This document shows, one piece after another, positions 1-6,713 of a stretch of DNA of 33,940 nucleotides. Position numbers and translations under genes: made by a program. The notes under the pieces were generated by a model, which was not told the DNA's origin, did not search any database, and was given only the letters and a program-made list of their open reading frames with translations. Position 1 is the stretch's first letter. Every line of letters begins with the position of its first letter. The stretch is taken from NCBI GenBank assembly GCA_030647125.1, contig JAUSKC010000023.1:1-33940 (forward strand), in the 5' to 3' direction. The DNA is from Nanobdellota archaeon. Lineage in GTDB: Archaea; Nanobdellota; Nanobdellia; Pacearchaeales; GW2011-AR1.

Positions 1-92
1 CTTGCATAACTTCCAAATATTCCCGCCCTTGTAACATTAAATTCCTTAAGAACCGGAATTATTTTTGACTTCAAAACTTCTAATTTTTCCAT
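1..92 (-). CDS. Nucleotidyltransferase (MNT-type), 5' part only
   Basis: The first 30 codons of a minus-strand gene run off the window start. The visible protein begins MEKLEVLKSKIIPVLKEF and ends at GIFGSYAR. A short helix followed by a strand and GS-Y/F-AR is the entry to the minimal nucleotidyltransferase fold, where the Gly-Ser pair helps hold the nucleotide triphosphate. Such proteins often pair with HEPN partners as toxin-antitoxin modules, but neither the catalytic aspartates nor a partner is inside the window. The start codon at 92 follows an AT-rich tract at about 111-120 that could be its TATA box. The fold call is fairly safe; the function is open. Confidence 0.75.
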   Translation of the reverse strand, partial: MEKLEVLKSKIIPVLKEFNVTRAGIFGSYA

Positions 93-150
93 AATTTACA
101 ATAAGCATTTTAATTTTTAAGCTTTTAGAACCAAAGATTTATAAATATTT

Positions 151-1359
151 TTATAATTTATCATCCGGCACCAACGCATAAAAACTATAACCATTCTTAA
201 CTCTGGTAGCAATTTCTTTTACATCTTTTAATTTGACATTCCTTATTTCCTTTTCAAAATTGTAAAACTTTCGCGCATCGCCGTCAATCTCATGATAAAG
301 CAAGTTAATCATTTGTGATTGAGAATCCTCCATTGAAATTAAATAATTCCCTATAATTTGTTCTTTTACTTTCATAACTTCATCCTCTTTCAACTCTTTT
401 GCAACTTTTTCAAACTCTTCCAAAATTAATTTTTTAACAAGTTCAACCTTTTCTGCAGTTGTTCCGACGTAAACAACACAAAAAGAAAAATTAACAGTTA
501 TACTTGCATCTCCTCTTACAGAATATGCCAAATTTCTTTTCTCGCGAATTTCATGGAATAATCTCGAAGACATTCCTCCAGCAATTAAAGTCATCAAAAC
601 TTGCGCTGCATAACTTTTTTTGTCATTAGCTAAAGGGGTATGAAAAGCCAAAACCAAATTTGCTTGATCAATTCCTTCTCGTTTTTCAATTTTAATTTCA
701 TTTTTCATTTTTATTTTATGCTCTTCCATCTTTCCTTTTTCTTTTCCAAAATTTTTCTCGGCAAATTTAATTAACTTATTAAAATCAGCATTGCCAACGA
801 CACATAATATTAAATTATTTGGTTTGTAAACTTGTTTAAATTTTTGTATAATTTCTTCTCTATTTATTAAATTCATGCTTTCTTTAGTTCCTATTAACGG
901 AATTCCAAACGGTCTTTCGTAAAGAAAACTGCTTATTTCGTCAAGAACGTGAATCTGCGGCGTGTCCCTCCTCATTTTAATTTCTTCAAAAATAACTTGC
1001 CTTTCCTTCTTAAGCTCATCCTCTTTAAATAAAGGATTTTTTATCATGTCTGACAAAACATCCAATGCGACATTAATATGCTTCGAAGGCATTTTGCACC
1101 AGTAAGCTGTAACTGTTTCATCTGTAAACCCATTTAACACTCCCCCATTAAGCTCAATTTCTTGTGCAATTTTTCGCGCATCCCTCGTGAGCGTTCCTTT
1201 GTAAAGCATGTGCTCAATAAAATGCGAAATTCCTTTTTCACTTTCTGCTTCATTTATCCCTCCATTGCGAACAGCAAATGCAACACTCACTACTGGAACA
1301 TTCCTTTTTTCAAGCAAAACAACCATTCCATTCTTCAAGACCTTTTTTTTAAAATTCAT
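151..1359 (-). CDS. M16 family zinc metallopeptidase
   Basis: This 402-residue protein looks like a single-chain M16B (pitrilysin/MPP-like) peptidase. The inverted zinc motif HFIEH is at residues 46-50 (ligands H46 and H50, catalytic E49), and the third ligand is E125 or E126 in the FEEIK segment, the spacing expected for HxxEH-x(74-76)-E. The second half has the family signature GGGMSSRLFHEIREKRNLAYSV-like segment around residue 265, which supplies the substrate-positioning Arg/Tyr. Members are usually about 400-450 residues, so this one is complete and has no signal peptide, which suggests a cytosolic protein. Its ATG overlaps the stop of the upstream PIN gene by one base (TAATG), implying translational coupling to that toxin-antitoxin pair. 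Substrate unknown. Confidence 0.93.
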   Translation of the reverse strand: MNFKKKVLKNGMVVLLEKRNVPVVSVAFAVRNGGINEAESEKGISHFIEHMLYKGTLTRDARKIAQEIELNGGVLNGFTDETVTAYWCKMPSKHINVALDVLSDMIKNPLFKEDELKKERQVIFEEIKMRRDTPQIHVLDEISSFLYERPFGIPLIGTKESMNLINREEIIQKFKQVYKPNNLILCVVGNADFNKLIKFAEKNFGKEKGKMEEHKIKMKNEIKIEKREGIDQANLVLAFHTPLANDKKSYAAQVLMTLIAGGMSSRLFHEIREKRNLAYSVRGDASITVNFSFCVVYVGTTAEKVELVKKLILEEFEKVAKELKEDEVMKVKEQIIGNYLISMEDSQSQMINLLYHEIDGDARKFYNFEKEIRNVKLKDVKEIATRVKNGYSFYALVPDDKL

Positions 1360-1730
1360 TACTTGACAAACTCCACATTTTTCATATTTTTAAATTCTTT
1401 ATCCCCCGTTAAAAACTTTATATTATTTTTAGATGCATAAATATATCCAATACAATCAGCATAAGATAAATCCTTTTTTTTGTTATTTTTTCTGAACATC
1501 ATCGCATTTTTAATTATAGAATCTGAAACCTTAACAACAGCTTCTCTGTACTTATTATAAATTTCTTCAGCACCAAATGAATTAAGGTTGTTTAGACAGT
1601 AATAATATATCTCCGATAAATTAAAGATAGTTATTGTTGCAATTTTATCTTTGTATTTTTCGTAAGATGGATTTTGATTTAAAATTTCTATTATTGCATA
1701 AGTATCAAAAAAATAGTTTATTTCTTCCAT
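1359..1730 (-). CDS. PIN-domain ribonuclease, VapC-like toxin
   Basis: This 123-residue protein has the acidic pattern of a PIN ribonuclease: D9 in FFDTYAII, E40 in NLSEIYYY, D92 in SYADCIGY and D110 in FLTGDKEF. These would bind the divalent metal of the active site. The length fits VapC toxins, which cut tRNA or rRNA. It overlaps the end of the upstream AbrB-type gene by 13 bp, the usual antitoxin-first order, and its own stop overlaps the M16 protease start. The assignment as toxin rests on this pairing. The RNA target cannot be read from the sequence. Confidence 0.88.
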   Translation of the reverse strand: MEEINYFFDTYAIIEILNQNPSYEKYKDKIATITIFNLSEIYYYCLNNLNSFGAEEIYNKYREAVVKVSDSIIKNAMMFRKNNKKKDLSYADCIGYIYASKNNIKFLTGDKEFKNMKNVEFVK

Positions 1731-1972
1731 CTTTTCTCTCTTTCCACATCAGAAGGACTCAACCACCCTTTTCTTAATTCATCTTTTATTTCTTGCGCAG
1801 TTTTTTTAAATTTTCCTTTCCCAAACCCCCAAAGAACCCCTGCTTTAGGTCTTTGTTTAACTTCAATAGTTATTTCATCGTTCTCTTTTATTCCTCTTTC
1901 AGCTACAACAGGTTTAGGTAAAATAAAACCTATCGAGCTTCCCCACTTCTTTGCTTTAACATTAATTTCCAT
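1718..1972 (-). CDS. AbrB/MazE-type antitoxin
   Basis: This 84-residue protein starts with a SpoVT-AbrB swapped-hairpin DNA-binding domain: the segment MEINVKAKKWGSSIGFILPK followed by VVAERGIKENDEITIEVK is typical, with the conserved Gly-Ser and I-P. The basic, tryptophan-rich C-terminal tail (residues about 50-84) would be the toxin-binding part. It is the first gene of the antitoxin-PIN-protease run. The start codon lies close to a TATA-like stretch at about 1996-2008, and between them is a perfect tandem 11-bp repeat that is a natural operator for autoregulation. Confidence 0.88.
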   Translation of the reverse strand: MEINVKAKKWGSSIGFILPKPVVAERGIKENDEITIEVKQRPKAGVLWGFGKGKFKKTAQEIKDELRKGWLSPSDVEREKRWKK

Positions 1973-1975
1973 AAA

Positions 1976-1997
1976 TTAGTTATATTTTAGTTATATT
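1976..1997. promoter_or_regulatory. Tandem 11-bp repeat in the antitoxin promoter
   Basis: TTAGTTATATT occurs twice without a gap (1976-1986 and 1987-1997), directly between the TATA-like tract (about 1996-2008) and the antitoxin start codon at 1972. Antitoxins of this family normally repress their own operon, and a direct repeat one helical turn long is a plausible operator. The repeat is seen; the function is inferred. The local AT-richness makes short repeats somewhat more likely by chance. Confidence 0.5.
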
Positions 1998-2026
1998 TAA
2001 ATATTTCTATTATTTCCTTTTAAACA

Positions 2027-2062
2027 TCAGCTTTTTTCAATAATTAGATATCGTTCTCCGAC
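2027..2062 (-). pseudogene. Relic of a second FmrO-type C-terminus
   Basis: Read on the minus strand this segment encodes V-GERYLIIEKS-stop. The intact gene just upstream ends G-GERYLIVEKS-stop. The two DNA copies are 70 bp apart, and most of the differences between them are silent third-base changes (for example AGA/CGA, CTT/CTA, AGT/AGC). That pattern indicates that the relic was once a translated, selected sequence, so a paralogue or an older allele probably stood here and was mostly deleted. Upstream of these codons the similarity stops. Confidence 0.65.
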
Positions 2063-2096
2063 AAAAATCATTTAGGATTTTTAGACCTGAAAGATA

Positions 2097-2975
2097 TCAA
2101 CTTTTTTCAACAATAAGATATCTTTCCCCACCAAGATTAAAGTCATCCTTAAATTGCCATCCCGACTCTTTAATAAAATCAATGAGCCAATTCCTATTGA
2201 CATAAAACTTTTTTCTCTTAAACCATGATTCAGTCGCAAATGAAATAACAACTCTATCAACAAGTAGTATAATTTCTTTCAAGAACGACTTTGTATAATC
2301 TCGCTCGACTTTTTCAAGGGCATCTACAACTTTAAGCATGAACACTACCCTAGGTTGCTTCATTTTCAAAATCAATTTCTTAACTTTATCAAGTTCAAAC
2401 AAACTAGCATGAACTGCTTCAGCCTCTTTTACTTTGTTAGAACTAAAATAATTATTCATCAAATCCACAAGTTGCCCAACCGCTTCAATTCCTAAATAAT
2501 TAACTTTTCTTTCAGAATTTTTATCACCTCTTTTTTTAATTTTGCTGCTGATTTCAATTTCCGATTTTTTATTCAAACTCGTCTGGGTGGAAGGTAGGGG
2601 GTTGGTGGGTGGGACATTAGTAAGATAACTATAACTAAATCCATTAACTCCCGCCCCCAAATCAATAATTGAAAACTTATCAGGAAGATTCTTCAGCAAA
2701 CGTGAATAAACCTCCTCATAAAAATTAAACCTTTCCCTAGTAGATAAGTGCTTCTTCAAGATATCATCGGCCTCTTTATCAGTCCACTTGAATAATTTCT
2801 TTCCAGAAAACCCCGAATAATTTACCCTTAAGAAATTCCTCACTTCTTTTATTATATCTTCTTCATCTTTATATTTTGAAGAAAATTTATCATAAATTTT
2901 TTCAACATCGCTTCTAACCAAACCAGAATAATTTGTTTTTTCCATTATTTTATCTATAATTTCATTTTTTTCCAT
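2097..2975 (-). CDS. FmrO/Rmt-family 16S rRNA methyltransferase homologue
   Basis: The protein (292 residues from the ATG at 2975; a GTG two codons earlier is less likely because a TATA-like TTATTTAAATAA lies 26 nt before the ATG) matches the layout of the aminoglycoside-resistance methyltransferases FmrO, ArmA and RmtB, which modify G1405 of 16S rRNA. There is a helical N-terminal domain, a HLSTRER segment near residue 77 (RmtB has HASTKER), the SAM motif IDLGAGVNGF near 104-113 (RmtB DIACGLNP), FMLKVVDALEKVER near 212 (RmtB IFKLLPLLERE), SFATESW near 246 (RmtB SFPTRS) and a GERYLIVEK end (RmtB GTELIYLIKK). A polar Pro/Ser/Lys-rich insertion at about 121-158 separates motif I from the next strand. 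The RmtB comparison is from memory. Target and resistance phenotype are inferred. Confidence 0.82.
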   Translation of the reverse strand: MEKNEIIDKIMEKTNYSGLVRSDVEKIYDKFSSKYKDEEDIIKEVRNFLRVNYSGFSGKKLFKWTDKEADDILKKHLSTRERFNFYEEVYSRLLKNLPDKFSIIDLGAGVNGFSYSYLTNVPPTNPLPSTQTSLNKKSEIEISSKIKKRGDKNSERKVNYLGIEAVGQLVDLMNNYFSSNKVKEAEAVHASLFELDKVKKLILKMKQPRVVFMLKVVDALEKVERDYTKSFLKEIILLVDRVVISFATESWFKRKKFYVNRNWLIDFIKESGWQFKDDFNLGGERYLIVEKS

Positions 2976-3039
2976 AATCACAAAAAAGATAATTTATTTA
3001 AATAACTTCTTCTATGACTTATTAGTAAAGGAGGTTAAA

Positions 3040-3222
3040 ATGGCAAAACTAACAGCTTGGTTAGTAACTCTTATTGGAATAGCTTTACTGCTACCATTAG
3101 TTGGAGTAACACAACTAGGCACACCAACACAAGGAATACTTGCATGGGTAATTGCTTTATCAGCTATAGTGATAGGGCTAGGTAAACTTGTAAGAAATTA
3201 CTCAAACAAACGAAGACGATAA
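3040..3222 (+). CDS. Small two-TM membrane protein
   Basis: This 60-residue protein has two hydrophobic helices (about residues 5-24 and 33-48) linked by a short Thr/Gly/Pro-rich turn, and ends in a basic tail SNKRRR, which would place both termini inside. A strong Shine-Dalgarno sequence, AAAGGAGGT at 3027-3035, precedes the ATG. This is notable because most genes here look leaderless. It is divergent from the methyltransferase gene. Similar short proteins are common in DPANN genomes; no function is known to me. Confidence 0.75.
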   Translation: MAKLTAWLVTLIGIALLLPLVGVTQLGTPTQGILAWVIALSAIVIGLGKLVRNYSNKRRR

Positions 3223-3250
3223 AACTAAATTTATTTTTTAATTTACAATT

Positions 3251-3781
3251 TTATCTGCTAACAAATTTGTTTCCTTTAATGAAAAATCTATAATTTCCAT
3301 CTAAATCTTTCACAACCCCAATTCTTTTTCCATTTTCAATTTCTACATTACCCTTATACTCTTCAATCCACAAATCTTTTAATAAAAAAATATCCTTCCC
3401 TGCAAATTCTTCTTTCTCAATTTTTAAGCATTCTGTTAAAAGTCCTGGACCAGAACAACGCCCTTCAAAATTCAATGGTTCAAGCGCACGAATCAAGACC
3501 GCCTGCGGTTCGCCTTCAATCCCTGTAACAAAATTAAGCATTTTATATTTATGAACATTCTTAATTAAAATAGTTCCTCCTTCACACCACATTGCTTCAT
3601 TGTCTTTTCTTTTACCAAAACGAGCCCAAGACGCAGGGTCTTCCGTCCCAAAATATGCTTCCGTCTCTACGATTTTCGCTCTTAAAACTTTTTTGTTAAT
3701 CTTCCTTACCAAAATCTTACCAAGCAATTCTTTTGCAACTAACTCTACAGGCCTTCTAAAAAATTCTTTTCGCAATTCCAT
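3251..3781 (-). CDS. DNA-3-methyladenine glycosylase (AAG/MPG family)
   Basis: This 176-residue protein has the AAG fold landmarks: an FFRRPVELVAKELLGK start, the catalytic segment IVETEAY (E41 would be the water-activating Glu, Y43 the pocket Tyr), DPAS, the beta-hairpin region with MLNFVTG, VLIRALEPL and SGPGLLTECLKI. It would excise alkylated or deaminated purines to start base excision repair. Compared with human AAG from memory, the base-pocket residues H136 and Y159 correspond to W52 and a lysine here, so the binding pocket is altered. It is slightly shorter than typical bacterial members (about 190-200). It is divergent from the GTPase gene. Confidence 0.9.
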   Translation of the reverse strand: MELRKEFFRRPVELVAKELLGKILVRKINKKVLRAKIVETEAYFGTEDPASWARFGKRKDNEAMWCEGGTILIKNVHKYKMLNFVTGIEGEPQAVLIRALEPLNFEGRCSGPGLLTECLKIEKEEFAGKDIFLLKDLWIEEYKGNVEIENGKRIGVVKDLDGNYRFFIKGNKFVSR

Positions 3782-3823
3782 AGTATTTTTAAGTTCAATT
3801 GATTTTTATTAATTGCTATAAAA

Positions 3824-4744
3824 ATGACGCTTAACGCAACACCAGAATACAAAAAAGCGAACGAAAAATACCTCGCTGCTAAAACAGATGAAGAACGTCT
3901 CGTCTATTTAGATGAAATGATACGTCTTTGTCCAAAACATAAGTCATCAGAAAATATGCTTGCAAATCTCAAGACGCGTTACAGAAAACTGCAAGAAAAA
4001 ATATTAAAAGTGAAAAAAATGGCCAAGGCCTATTCAAAGGCAGGAATAAAAAAAGAAGAAATGCAATGTGTTATTATAGGATTCACAAATTCTGGAAAGT
4101 CCTCGCTGTTAAATGAACTAACTAATGTCAACACAAAAGCTGCAGAAAGTAGTTTTGCAAAATTTACAACAAAAAAACCAATTATTGGAATGATGCCATA
4201 CTCCGGAACTCAAGTGCAGATAATAGAAAATCCTGCGCCAGATTCCGAAGATTATGATAAAGGTCTGACAAACAGCGCAGACACAATTTTATTATTAATT
4301 AACTCTTTAGATGAGATAAATAAATTAAAATCTTACATCGAAAAAGCGTCAGGTAAAAAAATAATTATTTATAATAAATCCGACTTGCTCAACACGAATG
4401 AAAAAAGAAAACTAGAAGCCACATTGAAAAGCAAGAAATATAATTTTGTAATTATTTCGTCAAAAACCCATGAAGGCCTTAATGAACTAAAAGATAAAAT
4501 CTTCTCCTCATTTTCCAAAATCCGTGTCTTTACAAAGGAGCCGGGGAAATTACGCTCAGAAAAACCTATAATTCTACAGCAGGACTCAACTGTCTATAAC
4601 GTCGCTGAAAAAATCTTCCACGGCTTTTCTAAACAAGTTAAAGAGGCATTTGTAACTGGGCCATCAAGCAAATTCCCATATCAGAAAGTCGGCCTAAAAC
4701 ATAATTTAAAAGATCTTGATACTATTGAATTCAGAACAAAATAA
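3824..4744 (+). CDS. TGS-domain GTPase, DRG/OBG-like
   Basis: This 306-residue protein has a helical N-terminal region (about 1-75, ending PKHKSSENMLANLKTRYRKL) typical of DRG-like GTPases, a P-loop GFTNSGKSS at 86-94, switch-I Thr residues in KFTTKKP, an NKSD guanine-specificity motif, an SSKT G5 motif and a C-terminal TGS domain (about the last 75 residues). DRG proteins act with ribosomes in translation. The expected G3 motif DxxG is replaced by ENPAP, so hydrolysis may work differently or be lost. It ends one base before the convergent gene at 4745. Confidence 0.85.
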   Translation: MTLNATPEYKKANEKYLAAKTDEERLVYLDEMIRLCPKHKSSENMLANLKTRYRKLQEKILKVKKMAKAYSKAGIKKEEMQCVIIGFTNSGKSSLLNELTNVNTKAAESSFAKFTTKKPIIGMMPYSGTQVQIIENPAPDSEDYDKGLTNSADTILLLINSLDEINKLKSYIEKASGKKIIIYNKSDLLNTNEKRKLEATLKSKKYNFVIISSKTHEGLNELKDKIFSSFSKIRVFTKEPGKLRSEKPIILQQDSTVYNVAEKIFHGFSKQVKEAFVTGPSSKFPYQKVGLKHNLKDLDTIEFRTK

Positions 4745-5056
4745 TCATATTGATTTATACCTCGGTTCTCTTATTATATTGCCCTTCTTATCTATAACTA
4801 AATGTACAATTTGGTCATTAAAAATACTAACTAAAACCCAATCACCATCACTATCTTCACTTATATCTATTTCAGAACTTCTATCCGATTTAAAGGCAAT
4901 CCATAACCCCTCATTGTGTTTGTCAGCATAATTCATAGCAAATTCTTTAGCATCATCTTCAGTTTGTAAGTTAATATTTGGTCTAGGCGCTTTGAAAATA
5001 AAAATTCCCCCAACTAAAAACAAAATAATTACAATCCCTATTAATCGATCATCCAT
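4745..5056 (-). CDS. Membrane-anchored small protein, unknown
   Basis: This 103-residue protein has one N-terminal hydrophobic helix (about 6-22) acting as an uncleaved anchor or signal. It is followed by an acidic external domain with a strand-rich end (DWVLVSIFNDQIVHLVIDKKGNIIRE) that loosely resembles a PepSY-type beta hairpin. I cannot name a family. It is convergent with the GTPase gene, with no spacer between the two stops. Confidence 0.6.
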   Translation of the reverse strand: MDDRLIGIVIILFLVGGIFIFKAPRPNINLQTEDDAKEFAMNYADKHNEGLWIAFKSDRSSEIDISEDSDGDWVLVSIFNDQIVHLVIDKKGNIIREPRYKSI

Positions 5057-5152
5057 AATAAATAAAAAAAGATATTATTTATAAAATATTCTATAACTTC
5101 AAATGAATTAGAACTGAAATAAATTTATAAAACACAATTTACTTTAAAATAT

Positions 5153-5644
5153 ATGAAAAAAGAGGAAGTAGAGAAAAATCAAGTCAAAGCACAGATACAT
5201 ACAAACATAAGTATAACCCTCATCTTTATCACATGTACAATTTTTGCGTTTGTGATAACAGTTAATAATGATATCTTAAAAGATGATTATGTATTGGCAT
5301 TGCAATTAACTTTAGCTTTACCATTTTTAATGTCTTCATCTTTAGCAAAATCAAAAATAGCAGAAGCAGCTAATTACATAAAAAGTTTAGATAATTTTGG
5401 TTATTTATGTTATATAATAGGTTACACTTTTTTTGTTAATACTATAGGTCTTTTACTGGCAACTTTTGTTTCTGTCAAAGTAAGTATGATTTTCTTTGGG
5501 GCAAATATTGTTATGGCCTTGCTTTATTCTGTAGTTATTACAACATATAACAAGAAGCAAGTATTTTCAAGGCTACTCAAAGATGGTTTGTTTATATTAT
5601 TAATAGTTCTAGGAGGCATACTGCCTGCTTTAGGATATTATTAA
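5153..5644 (+). CDS. Four-TM membrane protein, unknown
   Basis: This 163-residue protein begins with a charged stretch (MKKEEVEKNQVKAQIHTN) followed by four predicted membrane helices at about 19-38, 46-62, 82-118 (long or split) and 143-161. A TATA-like AATTTATAAAA at about 5121-5131 sits 26 nt before the ATG, so the mRNA is likely leaderless. It shares four bases with the end of the convergent tyrS. No family is recognised. Confidence 0.65.
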   Translation: MKKEEVEKNQVKAQIHTNISITLIFITCTIFAFVITVNNDILKDDYVLALQLTLALPFLMSSSLAKSKIAEAANYIKSLDNFGYLCYIIGYTFFVNTIGLLLATFVSVKVSMIFFGANIVMALLYSVVITTYNKKQVFSRLLKDGLFILLIVLGGILPALGYY

Positions 5645-6672
5645 TTATAGGCCTCTTTATGCAGTTTTTTCAACTTCTCATTGCTTTGAAAATTTCTCAA
5701 CAAGACATTTATTTCTTTGGCAAGGGAATTTTTCAAATCCAAAGGATGAAGCTTTTTGGAAACAAAATCCTTTTCAACATCATTGTAATTTTTATAAACT
5801 AAATCCCCTCCAAACTTTGCTGAACGTTCAACTACAAAACTTTCTTTTTTATCTTCTTTCAATACAAAAATCAAATATTTTAACAAAGCCATTAATCCAT
5901 TATTAGAATTTCCTGCAACACATTCAGCCCCGTTAATTTTTCGTTTTACACTTTCCTCATCGTTTAAAGTATCAATCTTTGTCTTCTCATCACTTGAGCT
6001 CATTTTTTCACCAACAAGCCCCCTTATCATAGGAGTCATTAATTCAATTCTTTCTTTATATCCTATTTTAGGCAGGTTTTCATGTGCATAAACCATTATT
6101 TTCCTTTGATCAACCCCTGCAAATTGTATATCAACTTTTAAGTATTCCTCGTCAAGCGCTTGCATCAGAGGGTAAATCAAACCCGAAAGTTTTGCGCTTT
6201 CACTATCCATATTTTTCACAACCTCAGATGCTGATTTCCTCGCGTCATGAATGCTAGTTAAAGTGCTCAGTTTTAACAAATCATTAAAATAATTTTTATT
6301 CAATTGAACTTCAGAACCTTTAACAAATTCCAATTTTTTAACATCAACATCAATTGTTTTCAAAATTGTTAATATGATTTCTTTGTAATATTCATATCTT
6401 TTATTTAAAATTTCCCAAGGAACTCCATCGAGAGCTGCATGTAAATCTGCTAAAAGAATTTTAACTTTTAAACCCGCCCGTAAAAAATCAGCAACTTTCA
6501 ACATCGGGAAAAAATAAGCAATAGACACACTTCCAGTTGGCATAGTCCCCCAATAAACACTAATCTGTTTTCCAGAACGCAATAATTTTTTAAGTTCATC
6601 TTCTCCAATTACTTCTTGCAAGTTTCGTGTAATCAATTCATATCGTTCTTCAATACTCATACTCTTAACCAT
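5641..6672 (-). CDS. tyrS: Tyrosyl-tRNA synthetase
   Basis: This is a class I aminoacyl-tRNA synthetase that charges tRNA-Tyr, closest in pattern to eukaryotic/archaeal TyrRS: the ELITRNLQEVIGEDELKKLL start, the YWGTMPTG segment, LLADLHAALDG, the tyrosine-pocket region GLIYPLMQALDEEYLKVD, FAGVDQRKI and the KMSSS loop are all recognisable. I place the start at the ATG at 6672 (343 residues), which has a TATA-like TTTAATAA about 27 nt upstream; an ATG four codons further in is possible, and an upstream ATG at 6693 is unlikely. The HIGH-type motif reads SVSIAYF where human TyrRS has KPHVAYF, so the first His is Ser. Confidence 0.95.
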   Translation of the reverse strand: MVKSMSIEERYELITRNLQEVIGEDELKKLLRSGKQISVYWGTMPTGSVSIAYFFPMLKVADFLRAGLKVKILLADLHAALDGVPWEILNKRYEYYKEIILTILKTIDVDVKKLEFVKGSEVQLNKNYFNDLLKLSTLTSIHDARKSASEVVKNMDSESAKLSGLIYPLMQALDEEYLKVDIQFAGVDQRKIMVYAHENLPKIGYKERIELMTPMIRGLVGEKMSSSDEKTKIDTLNDEESVKRKINGAECVAGNSNNGLMALLKYLIFVLKEDKKESFVVERSAKFGGDLVYKNYNDVEKDFVSKKLHPLDLKNSLAKEINVLLRNFQSNEKLKKLHKEAYN

Positions 6673-6713
6673 AATAAAATTTAGAAAGCACAATTATTAA
6701 ATCTTATTATACA

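Noticed and set aside
2081-2263. 60-codon minus-strand ORF
   Set aside because: It is an out-of-frame shadow of the methyltransferase 3' end.
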